This document shows positions 43,182-51,222 of a stretch of 64,000 nucleotides of DNA, piece by piece. The number at the start of each line of letters is the position of its first letter. Position 1 is the first letter of the stretch. Location of the stretch: contig NZ_JABWGO010000005.1 in assembly GCF_013363995.1 (NCBI RefSeq), forward strand, positions 452,711-516,710, in the 5' to 3' direction. The notes beneath the pieces are model-generated. The model did no database searches. It was not told the DNA's origin and saw only the letters and a program-made list of their open reading frames with translations. Made by a program: the position numbers and the translations under genes. The DNA comes from Nonomuraea rhodomycinica. GTDB taxonomy: Bacteria > Actinomycetota > Actinomycetes > Streptosporangiales > Streptosporangiaceae.

Positions 43182-43213
43182 CCGGGCTCCCGCCGCGAGG
43201 GGCGGGAGCCCGG
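43182..43213. terminator. Terminator between the arabinan operon and the gas vesicle operon
   Basis: CCGGGCTCCCGCC pairs over 13 bp with GGCGGGAGCCCGG around a 6-nt loop. It lies between two convergent stop codons and can serve both. Confidence 0.75.
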
Positions 43214-43224
43214 TCCCGGACGCG

Positions 43225-43581
43225 TCAGCGGCCCCCGTCCGGACCCTTGGGCACTTCCGGAACTCCGGGGTCCTGGGGCAGGAGGGTGCCGAGCGGGCCG
43301 AGGTCCAGGTTGAGGTCGGACGGCGACAGGCCGAACCGGTCGCACAGCTCGGTCATGGCGTCCTCCAGCCGCATCAGCGTCAGGCCGAGCACCTCGACCT
43401 GCTCGTCGGACAGGTCGCCCTCCTCCATGCGACGTACGGACTGCCGCTCGACGAGCTGGCGCACCAGCTCCACGAGGGTGAGCACGAGCCGGGACAGGTC
43501 GCGCTCGACCGCCTCCCGGTCGGCCTCGATCCGCAGGCGCGGCGAGCGCACCTCCCTGCCGGGCTCGTCCATGGAGCTCAT
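43225..43581 (-). CDS. gvpK: Gas vesicle protein GvpK
   Basis: A 118-residue GvpK. The core RIEADREAVERDLSRLVLTLVELVRQLVERQSVRRME and LGLTLMRLEDAMTELCDRFGLSPSDLNLDLGPLG is the whole family domain. GvpK is needed for gas vesicle assembly, role undefined. ATG 43581 overlaps the GvpS stop by four bases. It is the last gene of the gvp operon. Confidence 0.92.
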   Translation of the reverse strand: MSSMDEPGREVRSPRLRIEADREAVERDLSRLVLTLVELVRQLVERQSVRRMEEGDLSDEQVEVLGLTLMRLEDAMTELCDRFGLSPSDLNLDLGPLGTLLPQDPGVPEVPKGPDGGR

Positions 43582-43853
43582 CGCCCCGGCTCGTACGGCT
43601 CGCGGTCCGTCCGGGTGGCGTGCCCGCGGACGGGGTCGTAGGCGCGGATCGGCTCGGACTCGCGGATCGACATGAACAGGGCCCGCACCGAGATGCGGAC
43701 GAGGTCGATGTCCGCGATCGACAGCACGATGTCCCCGCTCACGACCACGCCACCGGACAGCAACCGGTCCAGCAGGTCCACGAGGGCGACCCGTTCGGGC
43801 GGCAGCCGCCCCTCGGCGGCGAGCCGGTCCCCGCGCGTCTCCTCGAACGTCAC
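43578..43853 (-). CDS. gvpS: Gas vesicle protein GvpS (GvpA-like)
   Basis: A 91-residue GvpA-family protein. The helix-strand-strand-helix core reads ERVALVDLLDRLLSGGVVVSGDIVLSIADIDLVRISVRALFMSI. It sits between gvpL and gvpK, the GvpS position in Streptomyces operons; it probably nucleates or caps the shell. GTG 43853 overlaps the gvpL stop (GTGA). Confidence 0.85.
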   Translation of the reverse strand: MTFEETRGDRLAAEGRLPPERVALVDLLDRLLSGGVVVSGDIVLSIADIDLVRISVRALFMSIRESEPIRAYDPVRGHATRTDREPYEPGR

Positions 43854-44659
43854 ATCAGGTCCCCTCCACGCGGCCCGCCATCGCCCTCGTCGTCGAGCAC
43901 GGCGAACGAGTACGGCGCCCAGGGGCCGGTGAGCTGCACGTCGCCGCCCGGACCGCGCAGCTCCTCCACGGCCCGCGCGAACTCCTCCCCCCGCTCCCGG
44001 TCCACCAGGTAGGCGCCGTTCAGCACCATCGACTCGGGACGTCCGGACAGCTGCGGGTCCTGGGCGCGGTGGCGGCGGCTCGCCACCGCGATGGAGCTGA
44101 GCGCGCCGTGGATGTCCTCGGCCCGGGCGCCGGCCCGCCGCCACGCCTCCTCGCGCCCGCGGATCTGCTCCTGGCGCCGCTTCAGGTACGCCGTGCCGGG
44201 CCGTTCCGGCGTCTTCCCGCCCTCTTCCTCGCGGGCGGGTTCCTCGCCGGCGGCCGCGTACACCTTCACGCCCCACTCCTGGCGCCCGGCCACGCGGGCG
44301 AGCGCCCGCGCGAAGTCGTCGCACCGCTCCTCCAGCAGCGCTTCCACCTGCTCGTCGCCGCTGTAGACCGTGACCAGGCGCACGGGCACCACGGCCGCCT
44401 CCCGCGCCACCGCCTCGACGACGCGGTGGTGGGCGCGCGCGGTCTCCTCCAGCCAGTCGAGGTCCTCCATGGACCGCCGCAGCGGCTCCTCGCCGAACTG
44501 GTCGAGCGGCACGGTGCTCACGTACGCGACCAGCCCGGCCCGCCCGATCGCGCGCACCTCGCCGCCCGCGACGCCCTGGGGAAGCGCACCCTCGCGGCCG
44601 GAGTCCTCCTCGGCGGCGACGGCGTAGAGGTACGTGCCCGCACCCGGGTCAGCGGCCAC
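43850..44659 (-). CDS. gvpL: Gas vesicle protein GvpL/GvpF family
   Basis: A 269-residue GvpF/L protein. It begins GTYLYAVAAEEDSG, with AHHRVVEAVAREAAVVPVRLVTVYS in the first alpha/beta domain and VLNGAYLVDRERGEEFARAVEEL plus GPWAPYSFAVLDD at the end. GvpF/L proteins are minor assembly components that contact GvpA. GTG 44659. It overlaps the gvpJ-like stop region by 11 bp and gvpS by 4 bp. Confidence 0.9.
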   Translation of the reverse strand: MAADPGAGTYLYAVAAEEDSGREGALPQGVAGGEVRAIGRAGLVAYVSTVPLDQFGEEPLRRSMEDLDWLEETARAHHRVVEAVAREAAVVPVRLVTVYSGDEQVEALLEERCDDFARALARVAGRQEWGVKVYAAAGEEPAREEEGGKTPERPGTAYLKRRQEQIRGREEAWRRAGARAEDIHGALSSIAVASRRHRAQDPQLSGRPESMVLNGAYLVDRERGEEFARAVEELRGPGGDVQLTGPWAPYSFAVLDDEGDGGPRGGDLM

Positions 44660-45143
44660 GGTCGTCCTCCTCCCTCTCCACCTCGCCGCGGACGGCGCGA
44701 CGGCGGGAGCGCCCCTCGACCTGCCCCTCGACGACGCGACGGCCGGAACGCCCCTCCGCCTCGCCCTCGACCGCGCGACGGCCGGAACGCCCCTCCACCT
44801 CGCGGTCGGCGCGGCGGGAGCGCGGGTAGCCCTCCTCGAGCTCGGCGACCCGGTCGCGCAGCCGCCGGTTCTCCTCCTCCAGGCCGCGGTCCTTGCCGGT
44901 GAGCCACGGGTCGTGCTCCCACCAGTCGATGCCCATCTCCCGCGCCGTGTCCACCGAGGCGATGATCAGCCGCAGCTTGATCGTCAGCAGCTCGATGTCG
45001 AGGAGGTTCACCCGGATGTCACCGGCGATGATCACTCCCCGGTCGAGGACGCGTTCCAGGATGTCCCCCAGATTGGTCGGCTCGCGCCCGCCCGAGGACG
45101 AGGGGTAGGCCTGGCGCCCGATTCCCGTCCGCGCTGGCTCCAC
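44649..45143 (-). CDS. gvpJ: Gas vesicle protein GvpJ (GvpA-like) with repetitive charged tail
   Basis: A 164-residue GvpA/GvpJ-family protein. The shell-like core is TNLGDILERVLDRGVIIAGDIRVNLLDIELLTIKLRLIIASV (about 23-64), followed by MGIDWWEHDPW and a coiled-coil-like LEEENRRLRDRVAELEE. Residues 115-153 are three 13-residue repeats of the type EVEGRSGRRAVEG. GvpJ proteins cap or nucleate the vesicle. The tail is not part of the known fold. GTG 45143 follows GAGAGGGG and lies two bases after the gvpO stop. Confidence 0.88.
   Translation of the reverse strand: MEPARTGIGRQAYPSSSGGREPTNLGDILERVLDRGVIIAGDIRVNLLDIELLTIKLRLIIASVDTAREMGIDWWEHDPWLTGKDRGLEEENRRLRDRVAELEEGYPRSRRADREVEGRSGRRAVEGEAEGRSGRRVVEGQVEGRSRRRAVRGEVEREEDDRGR
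44685..44801 (-). repeat. Three 39-bp tandem repeats coding the GvpJ tail
   Basis: Units encode EVEGRSGRRAVEG, EAEGRSGRRVVEG and QVEGRSRRRAVRG: alternating acidic and arginine-rich blocks. Confidence 0.75.
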
Positions 45144-45145
45144 GG

Positions 45146-45625
45146 TCAACCCCTCTCGCTGTCGCCGCTGCCGCGCCGGTAACGGCGCAGCCTCCGGTAG
45201 GAGAGCAGCCCGCCCTCCGCGTCCAGCTCGGCCTCGTACATCGCGAGGACGTCGCCGGACGACGGGATCCGGCGGTCCTCCACCACCTCGACGCCCACGG
45301 TCCACCCGCCGTCGGAGGGCTTGACCAGCGTGACGCCCTCGGGCTCGCGGGAGGTCAGCTCGGCGATGTGCCGTAGCCCGGCCTCGCCGGCGGTCGCCGC
45401 GGACAGCCGCCGGCCACGCCTCCGTGGCCGCTCCTCCTCGTAGTCGTCCTCCTCCTCGTCCTGGTAGTCGTCCGCTTCTTCGTCCTGGACGTCCTCGTCC
45501 TGGTAGTCCTCGTCGTTCTCGGCGGTCGGCTCGTCCGCGTCGTCCACGGCGTCCTCGTCCGGTGGGAGATCGTCCCGCTCGCGTTCGGACACGTCGTCCG
45601 TGCGGCTGCGTCGCCTGGCCGGCAC
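45146..45625 (-). CDS. gvpO: Gas vesicle protein GvpO
   Basis: A 159-residue GvpO. Residues about 10-75 are a very acidic, probably disordered region (many E, D and Y). The conserved domain is C-terminal: RHIAELTSREPEGVTLVKP, GWTVGVEVVEDRRIPSSGDVLAMYE and LDAEGGLLSYRRLRRYRRG. GvpO is essential in haloarchaea and occurs in all actinobacterial gvp sets. I choose GTG 45625 because a perfect GGAGGTGA ribosome site stands just before it; a longer frame to 45676 would overlap gvpG. Confidence 0.88.
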   Translation of the reverse strand: MPARRRSRTDDVSERERDDLPPDEDAVDDADEPTAENDEDYQDEDVQDEEADDYQDEEEDDYEEERPRRRGRRLSAATAGEAGLRHIAELTSREPEGVTLVKPSDGGWTVGVEVVEDRRIPSSGDVLAMYEAELDAEGGLLSYRRLRRYRRGSGDSERG

Positions 45626-45629
45626 GCGA

Positions 45630-45947
45630 TCACCTCCTGCCCTCGTCCGGGCCGCCTTCGCCCGATCCGCCGTCATCAGAAGCGCCTTCGGCCGGGCCGG
45701 GTCCGGCGGGGGCCGTTCCGGCGGGCGGGCCGATCATCCTCGCCAGGACCTCGCGCATCCGCTCCTCCTGCTCCTCCTCGGAGATGAGTCCCTCGGCCGC
45801 GTCCCGCTCGATCTCCTCCAGCTCGCGCCGCACCGCGGCCGGGTCGCTCATCTGGCGCTCGACCTGCTCCTGGATCAGCTCACCGAGCCGGATCACTCCC
45901 TTGATCGGCGCCAGCGGCCAGCCGAACAGGAGACCGAGCAGGCCCAT
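45630..45947 (-). CDS. gvpG: Gas vesicle protein GvpG
   Basis: A 105-residue GvpG. MGLLGLLFGWPLAPIKGV is the conserved N-terminus; a coiled coil (IQEQVERQMSDPAAVRRELEEIERDAAEGLISEEE) follows. A Gly/Pro/Glu-rich tail of about 30 residues ends the protein. GvpG is an assembly factor thought to bind GvpF. It lies 6 bp after gvpF and 4 bp before gvpO. Confidence 0.9.
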   Translation of the reverse strand: MGLLGLLFGWPLAPIKGVIRLGELIQEQVERQMSDPAAVRRELEEIERDAAEGLISEEEQEERMREVLARMIGPPAGTAPAGPGPAEGASDDGGSGEGGPDEGRR

Positions 45948-45953
45948 GCGCCC

Positions 45954-46751
45954 TCACCCCGCCGGCGTGACGATGAAGTCGTACGGTGCGAGCGGCCCGA
46001 GCAGCCGCATCTGGACGCGGCCCTCCCACTGCTCGGCGAACCGGTCCAGCACCTCCTCCAGGTCCTCCTGGCGGTCCAGCTCCACGAGCAGCGCGATGTG
46101 GGCGGCGTCCTGCTCGTGGGTGGGCTCGCGGACGGACGTCAGGACGCAGACCGGGGCCAGCGCCTCCAGGAGCTCCTGCGTGTCGGCCTCGCGCTTGGCG
46201 CTGACGGCCTGGTTGACCAGCTCGCCGAGCTGGATGCGCGCCTCCCGGCCCGCGTCCTCCGGCAGGCTCCGGACCTCCTCGCGCAGCCGCGCCACCTCCG
46301 GCTGCTCCTCCAGCACCTCGGCGAGGACGGCCCGCTCGACGTACCTGGCCTTGACGACGTACTCGGCGCGGCCCTCCAGCTCCTCCAGCGCCGTGCGGAA
46401 GTCGTCGTGGTGCGGCGCGAGCAGCTCCTCGACGACCGCCTCCGAGCTGGTCATCACCGCGCCGAAGCGGATCGGCAGCACCGGCACCTCGGCCGCGGTG
46501 GCGTCAAGCAGCCGCTCGTGCGCCATGAGATCGTCGGGCGTGCCCAGGGGACGGCCCAGGACCAGCTCGCTGACCAGCGCGCCGATCTCGCCGTGCCGGA
46601 CGAGGGTGACCGCGGCGGACGGCTCGCCGACGCCGCGCGCCTCGTCCGACACCTGCACGTCGGCCGGCACGATCCCGTACAGGTAGACGCCCACTGCGGT
46701 GTCCGGCGCGGACTCCTGCCCCTCCTGCCCGCGTGTGGAGGTGTCCGTCAT
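45954..46751 (-). CDS. gvpF: Gas vesicle protein GvpF
   Basis: A 265-residue GvpF/L protein. It opens TAVGVYLYGIVPADVQ, then RHGEIGALVSELVLGRPLG, LLDATAAEVPVLPIRFGAV and ends LLGPLAPYDFIV. GvpF interacts with GvpA and caps forming vesicles. ATG 46751, two bases after the gvpA stop. It shares domain order but little sequence with the later GvpL. Confidence 0.9.
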   Translation of the reverse strand: MTDTSTRGQEGQESAPDTAVGVYLYGIVPADVQVSDEARGVGEPSAAVTLVRHGEIGALVSELVLGRPLGTPDDLMAHERLLDATAAEVPVLPIRFGAVMTSSEAVVEELLAPHHDDFRTALEELEGRAEYVVKARYVERAVLAEVLEEQPEVARLREEVRSLPEDAGREARIQLGELVNQAVSAKREADTQELLEALAPVCVLTSVREPTHEQDAAHIALLVELDRQEDLEEVLDRFAEQWEGRVQMRLLGPLAPYDFIVTPAG

Positions 46752-46753
46752 GA

Positions 46754-47167
46754 TCAGCTCTCCCCCCTGCGGCGGCGCCTCGGCCGCGCCTCTTCCTCGC
46801 TCCCGGAGCCGCCCATCAGGTCGTCGAGTTTCTCCGCCGCGGCCTCCAGCACCCCCTGGGCCGCGCTCTTGCCCTCTCGGGAGATCTTGTTCTGCTTGAT
46901 GTTCTGCATCAGCTCGGGCAGCCCCTGGCCGCCCTGCTCCGAGATGTCCAGCCGGTTCACCGCCTCGGCGAAGCGCAGGTAGGTGTCCACGCTCGCCACC
47001 ACGATCCGCGCGTCGATGGTCAGAAGCTCGATCCCCACCAGGGAGACCCGCACGTACGCGTCGATGACCAGGCCCTTGTCCAGGATGGTGTCGATCACGT
47101 CCGCCAGGCCCGACGCGGAGGGTCGCTGGGCTATGCCGCCACCGCCGCCCGCGGGCTGGATAGTCAT
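46754..47167 (-). CDS. gvpA: Gas vesicle structural protein GvpA
   Basis: A 137-residue GvpA-family protein, the probable shell subunit. The core SGLADVIDTILDKGLVIDAYVRVSLVGIELLTIDARIVVASVDTYLRFAEAVNRLD (about 19-74) keeps the strand pair and helices of GvpA. A 60-residue extension with a helical part and a mixed-charge end (GSEEEARPRRRRRGES) is longer than in cyanobacteria or haloarchaea but usual for actinobacteria. ATG 47167 follows GAGGGG. It is the third gene of the operon and the first shell gene. Confidence 0.92.
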   Translation of the reverse strand: MTIQPAGGGGGIAQRPSASGLADVIDTILDKGLVIDAYVRVSLVGIELLTIDARIVVASVDTYLRFAEAVNRLDISEQGGQGLPELMQNIKQNKISREGKSAAQGVLEAAAEKLDDLMGGSGSEEEARPRRRRRGES

Positions 47168-47198
47168 ACGCTCACCCCTCGATTCTCACGCCACCGGC

Positions 47199-48392
47199 TC
47201 AGCCGCTCCGCGCGGCCGTCCGGCGACGCGCGGGACGCCGCGCCCGCGGCGCCTCCTCCTCTTCCTCTTCCTCCTCTTCGCCCTCTTCGCCCTCTTCGCC
47301 CTCGTCACCCCGGCCGACGGGCTGCTCCTCCTCTTCCTCCTCGCCCTCTTCCTCGGGCTCCTCTTCCTCGCCTTCCTCCTCTTCGCCCTCCTCGGGCTCC
47401 TCGCCCTCCTCGTACTCGCCCTCTTCGCCCTCGTACTCCTCGGGGCGCTCTTCCTCTTCGCCCTCTTCGCCTTCTGCGCCGCCTTCGCGCTCCCGTTCCT
47501 CGCGCATGGCGGTCTCGTGGTCCTTGGTGATCTCGCCGTCGTGGATCTCGCCGCGCCACCCGTCGTCGGCCATCTCCTCCGGGTGCAGCATGACGTTCCG
47601 CATGATGTGCCGGGCCACGTGCTTGAGCTCCAGGCGCGCCCGCCTGCCCTGGGCCCGCCACAGGTTGCCCGTACGCTCGAACAGCCCCTGCGGGTGGTAT
47701 TCGAGGACGACGACGACGCGGGTCAGGTTGGGGGCGAGTTCGTGGAACGACACGGCCCCGTCGACCCAGCCCTTGGGGCCCTCCGAGCGCCAGATGATGC
47801 GGTCGTCCGGGATCTGCTCCTGGATCGTGGACTTCCAGTTCCGGTGCGACCAGAAGACCTGCGCCTTCCACGAGGTCTGTTCCTCGGACTCCTGGGTGAC
47901 GCTGTCCACCTTCTTGGTGAAGGTCGGGAAGTCCTCGAACTTCGTCCACTGGTTGTAGACGATGCGGACCGGCGCGCCGATGTCGATCGTCTCGAAGATG
48001 TGGGTGAGCTTGAGCTTCCTCTTGCCGCCCTTGCCGCCCTTGCCCCCGCCGAACAGGCCGCCGAGCTTCTCGCCGACGGAGCCCGTGACGGCCTTCGTCG
48101 CCCCCTTCAGCAGCATCTTGCCGGGCGAGAACCCGCCGTCCTTGCCCCCGGTGAGCGCGCCGAGCAGCCCCGAGGCGCCGGCGCCCCCGGTGATGGCCTG
48201 GAGCAGCCCCGAGCCGTCGCCCTCGGCGACGTCGGTGAGCCGCCCCGTCATCTCCTCCAGCTTCTCGGTGATGGACCCCAGGGCCCGCTCGGCCAAGGCC
48301 ATGGCGAGGTCCTGCAGGGCGTCGACGACCTCGTTCCCAGGACCTTCCCTGGTGGACTCGTCGGTCCTCGATGCGTCAGCCACCTGGCTCAC
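47199..48392 (-). CDS. SRPBCC-domain protein with long acidic tail, gas-vesicle-operon member
   Basis: A 397-residue protein. An N-terminal helical and Gly-rich part (about 20-120, with GGKGGKGGKRKLKL) precedes a START/polyketide-cyclase-like SRPBCC fold (about 128-290: THIFETIDIGAPVRIVYNQW, FEDFPTFTKKVDSV, GWVDGAVSFHEL, VVVVLEYHPQGLFE). Residues about 300-380 are almost pure Glu/Gly/Pro, then a short Arg-rich end. Streptomyces gvp operons carry extra genes called gvpY and gvpZ and this may be one, but I cannot verify which. The tail may be a scaffold or solubility region. GTG 48392 overlaps the preceding stop (GTGA), and gvpA follows 31 bp later. The function of this protein is unknown. Confidence 0.75.
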   Translation of the reverse strand: MSQVADASRTDESTREGPGNEVVDALQDLAMALAERALGSITEKLEEMTGRLTDVAEGDGSGLLQAITGGAGASGLLGALTGGKDGGFSPGKMLLKGATKAVTGSVGEKLGGLFGGGKGGKGGKRKLKLTHIFETIDIGAPVRIVYNQWTKFEDFPTFTKKVDSVTQESEEQTSWKAQVFWSHRNWKSTIQEQIPDDRIIWRSEGPKGWVDGAVSFHELAPNLTRVVVVLEYHPQGLFERTGNLWRAQGRRARLELKHVARHIMRNVMLHPEEMADDGWRGEIHDGEITKDHETAMREEREREGGAEGEEGEEEERPEEYEGEEGEYEEGEEPEEGEEEEGEEEEPEEEGEEEEEEQPVGRGDEGEEGEEGEEEEEEEEEAPRARRPARRRTAARSG

Positions 48393-49309
48393 CTCCGCGT
48401 CCTACTGGCCTGCGCGCTCTTCTCACCGGACTCGGCCTTGCGCCGGGCCGGCCGGGCGCCCGCCTTCTCCTCACCGCCGGACGTCCTGCTCCCGGAGGAC
48501 TTGCTCCCCGACGCCTTTCCTCCGGAGGACTTGCTTCCGGAGGACTTGCTTCCCGAGGCACGGGACGACGTGGAGGAGGCGGACGACCGGGAGGCCGACG
48601 ACTTGCCGGTGGAGGACTTGCCGGTGGAGGTCGAGGACTTGCCGGTGGAGGTCTTGGACCCCGACGACCGGGTCGCGGTCCCGGAGACCCTGCCGACCGC
48701 CGACCGCACACCCGAGGTGCCGGCCGTGGCGGCCCGGCTCACGGGCGACCCGCCGGACGCGCCCTGCGCGCGCACCCGGGTGCCCTGCCCGCGCCGCCGT
48801 TCCTCGGCGGGCTCCTCCTCTTCTTCCTCTTCCTCCTCCTCTTCGTACTCGTCCTCGGGCTCCTCGCCTTCCTCGGGCTCCTCGGGCTCTTCGCCCTCTT
48901 CGTCCTCGTACTCGTCTTCCTCGCCCTCGTACTCCTCTTCCTCGTCGGAGGGCCGTGCACGGCCCCGGCGGCGCAGCGGGCCCGGAGGGCTCGGCGGGCT
49001 CGGGTGCCGCAGCGTCTCGGCGCGGTCGTGCAGCTTCGAGGTGAGGTTCTCCACCTGCTTGCTCGCGGCCGCCATGGCGGCCGCCTTGCCGACCTCCAGG
49101 AGCTCGCCCCGGAGCCGGTTGGTGATCTCCTCGATCTGGGGGGACGTGCCGAGCGCCTTCAGGCCCTGCTGCAACAGTCCGCCGCCGTTCTTGCGCAGCC
49201 GGCCCGCCGCCCCCGCCGCTGCCAGAGCGGCCGCCATGCGCAGTTTGCGACGCCGGCCGAGGCAGTAACCCATGGCGAGGGCGAGCGCCACTCTGGACTT
49301 GTCACTCAT
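48389..49309 (-). CDS. First gene of the gas vesicle operon: coiled protein with acidic block and Ser/Gly/Lys tail
   Basis: A 306-residue protein of unknown function, probably the second gvpY/gvpZ-type accessory gene. Residues 1-40 are MSDKSRVALALAMGYCLGRRRKLRMA, a hydrophobic-basic start like a membrane anchor. A helical part (GLLQQGLKALGTSPQIEEITNRL) follows. Residues about 118-172 are a Glu/Tyr-rich acidic block, and about 215-285 a Ser/Gly/Lys/Thr repeat tail (SSGSKSSGGKASGSKSSG). The acidic and basic low-complexity blocks mirror the acidic tail of the next gene product. ATG 49309 follows AAGGAG at eight bases. The operon promoter should lie in 49310-49508; a GTTT-N15-GGGCAC string there is only a weak sigma-B-like candidate. 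Confidence 0.7.
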   Translation of the reverse strand: MSDKSRVALALAMGYCLGRRRKLRMAAALAAAGAAGRLRKNGGGLLQQGLKALGTSPQIEEITNRLRGELLEVGKAAAMAAASKQVENLTSKLHDRAETLRHPSPPSPPGPLRRRGRARPSDEEEEYEGEEDEYEDEEGEEPEEPEEGEEPEDEYEEEEEEEEEEEPAEERRRGQGTRVRAQGASGGSPVSRAATAGTSGVRSAVGRVSGTATRSSGSKTSTGKSSTSTGKSSTGKSSASRSSASSTSSRASGSKSSGSKSSGGKASGSKSSGSRTSGGEEKAGARPARRKAESGEKSAQASRTRR

Positions 49310-49508
49310 GACACGCGCTCCTTCTGTCGGCACCCGGCCTGGCGGTGGCCGGTCTGCCCCATCGGTGCCCGACAAAGGGACAAGGAAACACTTACTGGTA
49401 GAAAACGGTCAGACTTGACGCTCGGTCACCCCGGCGTTTAAGAAGCCCGCCAGGCAAGCCGATCCCGCCCCGATCTCCGCCCCCCGTGCCGCGATAGGTT
49501 CGGCCGTC

Positions 49509-50117
49509 ATGGACGGCGTCGCGGGCACCCTCGTCACGGCCGCCGGGATGTTCGCCGGCACGAACGTGGACGACCTCGTCGTCCTCACCGTCCTGTTCCT
49601 GTCGTCCCGCGCCGGCGGGACGCCCCGCCCGTGGCAGATCTGGGCCGGCCAGTACACCGGGATCGCCGCCCTGGTGGCCCTGTCGGCGGTCGCGGCGCTC
49701 GGCCTGACGGTCGTCCCGGACCGCTGGGTGGGCCTGCTCGGCCTCCTCCCCTTCGCCCTGGGGGTGCGCGGGCTGGTCGCGGCCGTGCGCTCGCGCAAGG
49801 ACTCCGGCGACGACCCGCCCCCGCCCGCGGTCGCGTCGGGCATGGCGGCGGTGGCGGGCGTGACCATCGCCAACGGCGCGGACAACCTGTCGGTCTACAC
49901 GCCCGTGTTCCGCACGATCGGCCCGGTGCCGTCGCTGGTGACGGTCGCGGTGTTCGCCGCGGGCGTCGCCCTGTGGTGCCTGGCGGGCTCCTGGCTCGGC
50001 TCGCACCGCACGGTCATCGGGGTCGTCGAGCGGTACGGCCACTGGATCGTCCCGTTCGTCTTCATGACCATCGGGGCGTTCATCGTCCTGGAGTCCGGAG
50101 TGCTCTCCTTCGGGTAG
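49509..50117 (+). CDS. CadD-like cadmium/cation resistance transporter
   Basis: A 202-residue inner-membrane protein with about five to six helices. It begins LVTAAGMFAGTNVDDLVVLTVLFL, with the NVDD motif of the CadD family, and later shows AGVTIANGADNLSVYTPVF, the second acidic motif. The family confers cadmium resistance or moves other solutes. ATG 49509; a TTGACG at 49415-49420 could be a -35 but the -10 is poor. It is divergent from the gvp operon and followed by a reductase gene 34 bp later, possibly co-transcribed. Confidence 0.82.
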   Translation: MDGVAGTLVTAAGMFAGTNVDDLVVLTVLFLSSRAGGTPRPWQIWAGQYTGIAALVALSAVAALGLTVVPDRWVGLLGLLPFALGVRGLVAAVRSRKDSGDDPPPPAVASGMAAVAGVTIANGADNLSVYTPVFRTIGPVPSLVTVAVFAAGVALWCLAGSWLGSHRTVIGVVERYGHWIVPFVFMTIGAFIVLESGVLSFG

Positions 50118-50151
50118 GAGGCGGTGAGGGAACCGTCTCCGTGGAGGTCTC

Positions 50152-50934
50152 GTGGAACTGGGGCTGGCTGACAAGGTCGCCGTCGTCACGGGCGGCAGTT
50201 CGGGCATCGGCCTGGCGGTGGCGCGGGGGCTGGCCGCCGAGGGGGCGCACCTGGTGCTCGCGGCGCGGGGCGCCGACCGCCTCGACCGCGAGGCGCGCGC
50301 GATCGCCGAGGAGCACGGCGTACGCGTCGTGCCCGTGGCCTGCGACGTGGCGACCGCCGCCGGCACGGCCGCGCTGACCGGCGCCGCCGAGGACGCCTTC
50401 GGGGGCGCCGACCTCCTCGTCAACAACGCGGGCGCCGGGTCCAACGAGACCATCCTCGACGCGCCGGACGAGAAGTGGCAGGAGTACTGGGACCTGCACG
50501 TGATGGCGGCCGTGCGGCTGGCCCGCGGGCTCGTGCCCGGCATGCGGCGGCGCGGCGGCGGCGTCATCCTGCACAACGCCTCGATCTGTGCGGTGCAGCC
50601 CCTGTGGTACGAGCCCATCTACAACGTGACCAAGGCCGCGCTGATGATGTTCTCCAAGGTGCTGGCCACCGAGGTCGTGGGCGACGGCATCCGCGTCAAC
50701 TGCGTCAACCCCGGCCTGGTCCTCACCCCCGACTGGGTGAAGACGGCGAAGGAGCTCAGCGGTGACGACTGGCGGCGCCACCTCGACGACGTCGCCCGCG
50801 AGCACGCCCCCATCGGCCGCTTCGCCACCCCGGAGGAGGTTGCGAACCTCCTGGTCTTCCTCTGCTCCGACCGCGCGAGCTACTCCGTGGGCTCGACCTA
50901 CTTCGTCGACGGCGGCATGCTCCGGACGGTGTGA
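50152..50934 (+). CDS. SDR-family NAD(P)-dependent oxidoreductase
   Basis: A 260-residue classical short-chain dehydrogenase. The cofactor loop is TGGSSGIG (about 14-21), the structural NNAG is at about 89-92, serine lies in LHNASICAVQP and the catalytic tyrosine-lysine pair in YNVTK. The end NPGLVLTPDW and YFVDGGMLRTV is typical. Substrate unknown. The arginine after the second strand (AARGADR) suggests NADPH preference. GTG 50152 gives VELGLADKVAVVTGG and follows GGAGG. Confidence 0.88.
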   Translation: MELGLADKVAVVTGGSSGIGLAVARGLAAEGAHLVLAARGADRLDREARAIAEEHGVRVVPVACDVATAAGTAALTGAAEDAFGGADLLVNNAGAGSNETILDAPDEKWQEYWDLHVMAAVRLARGLVPGMRRRGGGVILHNASICAVQPLWYEPIYNVTKAALMMFSKVLATEVVGDGIRVNCVNPGLVLTPDWVKTAKELSGDDWRRHLDDVAREHAPIGRFATPEEVANLLVFLCSDRASYSVGSTYFVDGGMLRTV

Positions 50935-50950
50935 GGCCGCGGCCCCGTGG

Positions 50951-51148
50951 TCAGGCGCACCAGACGTACACCGTCCGGCCGACCGCAAGCAGCCAGACGC
51001 CGACCACGACGGCGCCCGCCCAGGCGCGCCTGAACGCCAGAAACCCCGCGAACGACGCCAGCACGCCGATCCCGGCGGCGACCGTCGCCGCGAGGATGTT
51101 CGACAGGTACGGCGGATTGTCGTCGCCGGGACCGACCGCGTCCTCCCG
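50951..51148 (-). pseudogene. Start-less hydrophobic frame, probable remnant of a small membrane protein
   Basis: A minus-strand frame of 65 codons reads GPGDDNPPYLSNILAATVAAG, two hydrophobic segments (GIGVLASFAGFLAF; AGAVVVGVWLLAVG) and ends YVWCA. An in-frame stop at 51149-51151 lies upstream with no usable start after it except an internal GTG. It looks like the 3' end of a lost gene next to the tRNA. Confidence 0.35.
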
Positions 51149-51180
51149 TCACCCACCGACCTGAGCGGGCGACGGGACAA

Positions 51181-51216
51181 CGAAACGGCGGCACTCGGAT
51201 GAGTGCCGCCGTTTCG
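51181..51216 (-). terminator. Terminator of tRNA-Ala (second copy)
   Basis: A perfect 16-bp stem (CGAAACGGCGGCACTC and its complement) with GGAT loop, six bases downstream of the minus-strand tRNA. Confidence 0.85.
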
Positions 51217-51222
51217 ATCGGG

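Noticed and set aside
44685..44801. Tandem repeats considered as a CRISPR array
   Set aside because: Units are contiguous, in frame with gvpJ, without spacers; no cas genes in the window.
47199..49309. Long plus-strand frames across the gas vesicle lead genes, rich in Leu/Phe/Ser
   Set aside because: They are antisense reads of the Glu-rich tails (CTC/TTC repeats) and lack any conserved domain or ribosome site.
49309..49508. Sigma-B-like GTTT-N15-GGGCAC for the gvp operon
   Set aside because: The -10 differs from GGGTAY and equally good matches arise by chance in GC-rich DNA; not listed as a feature.
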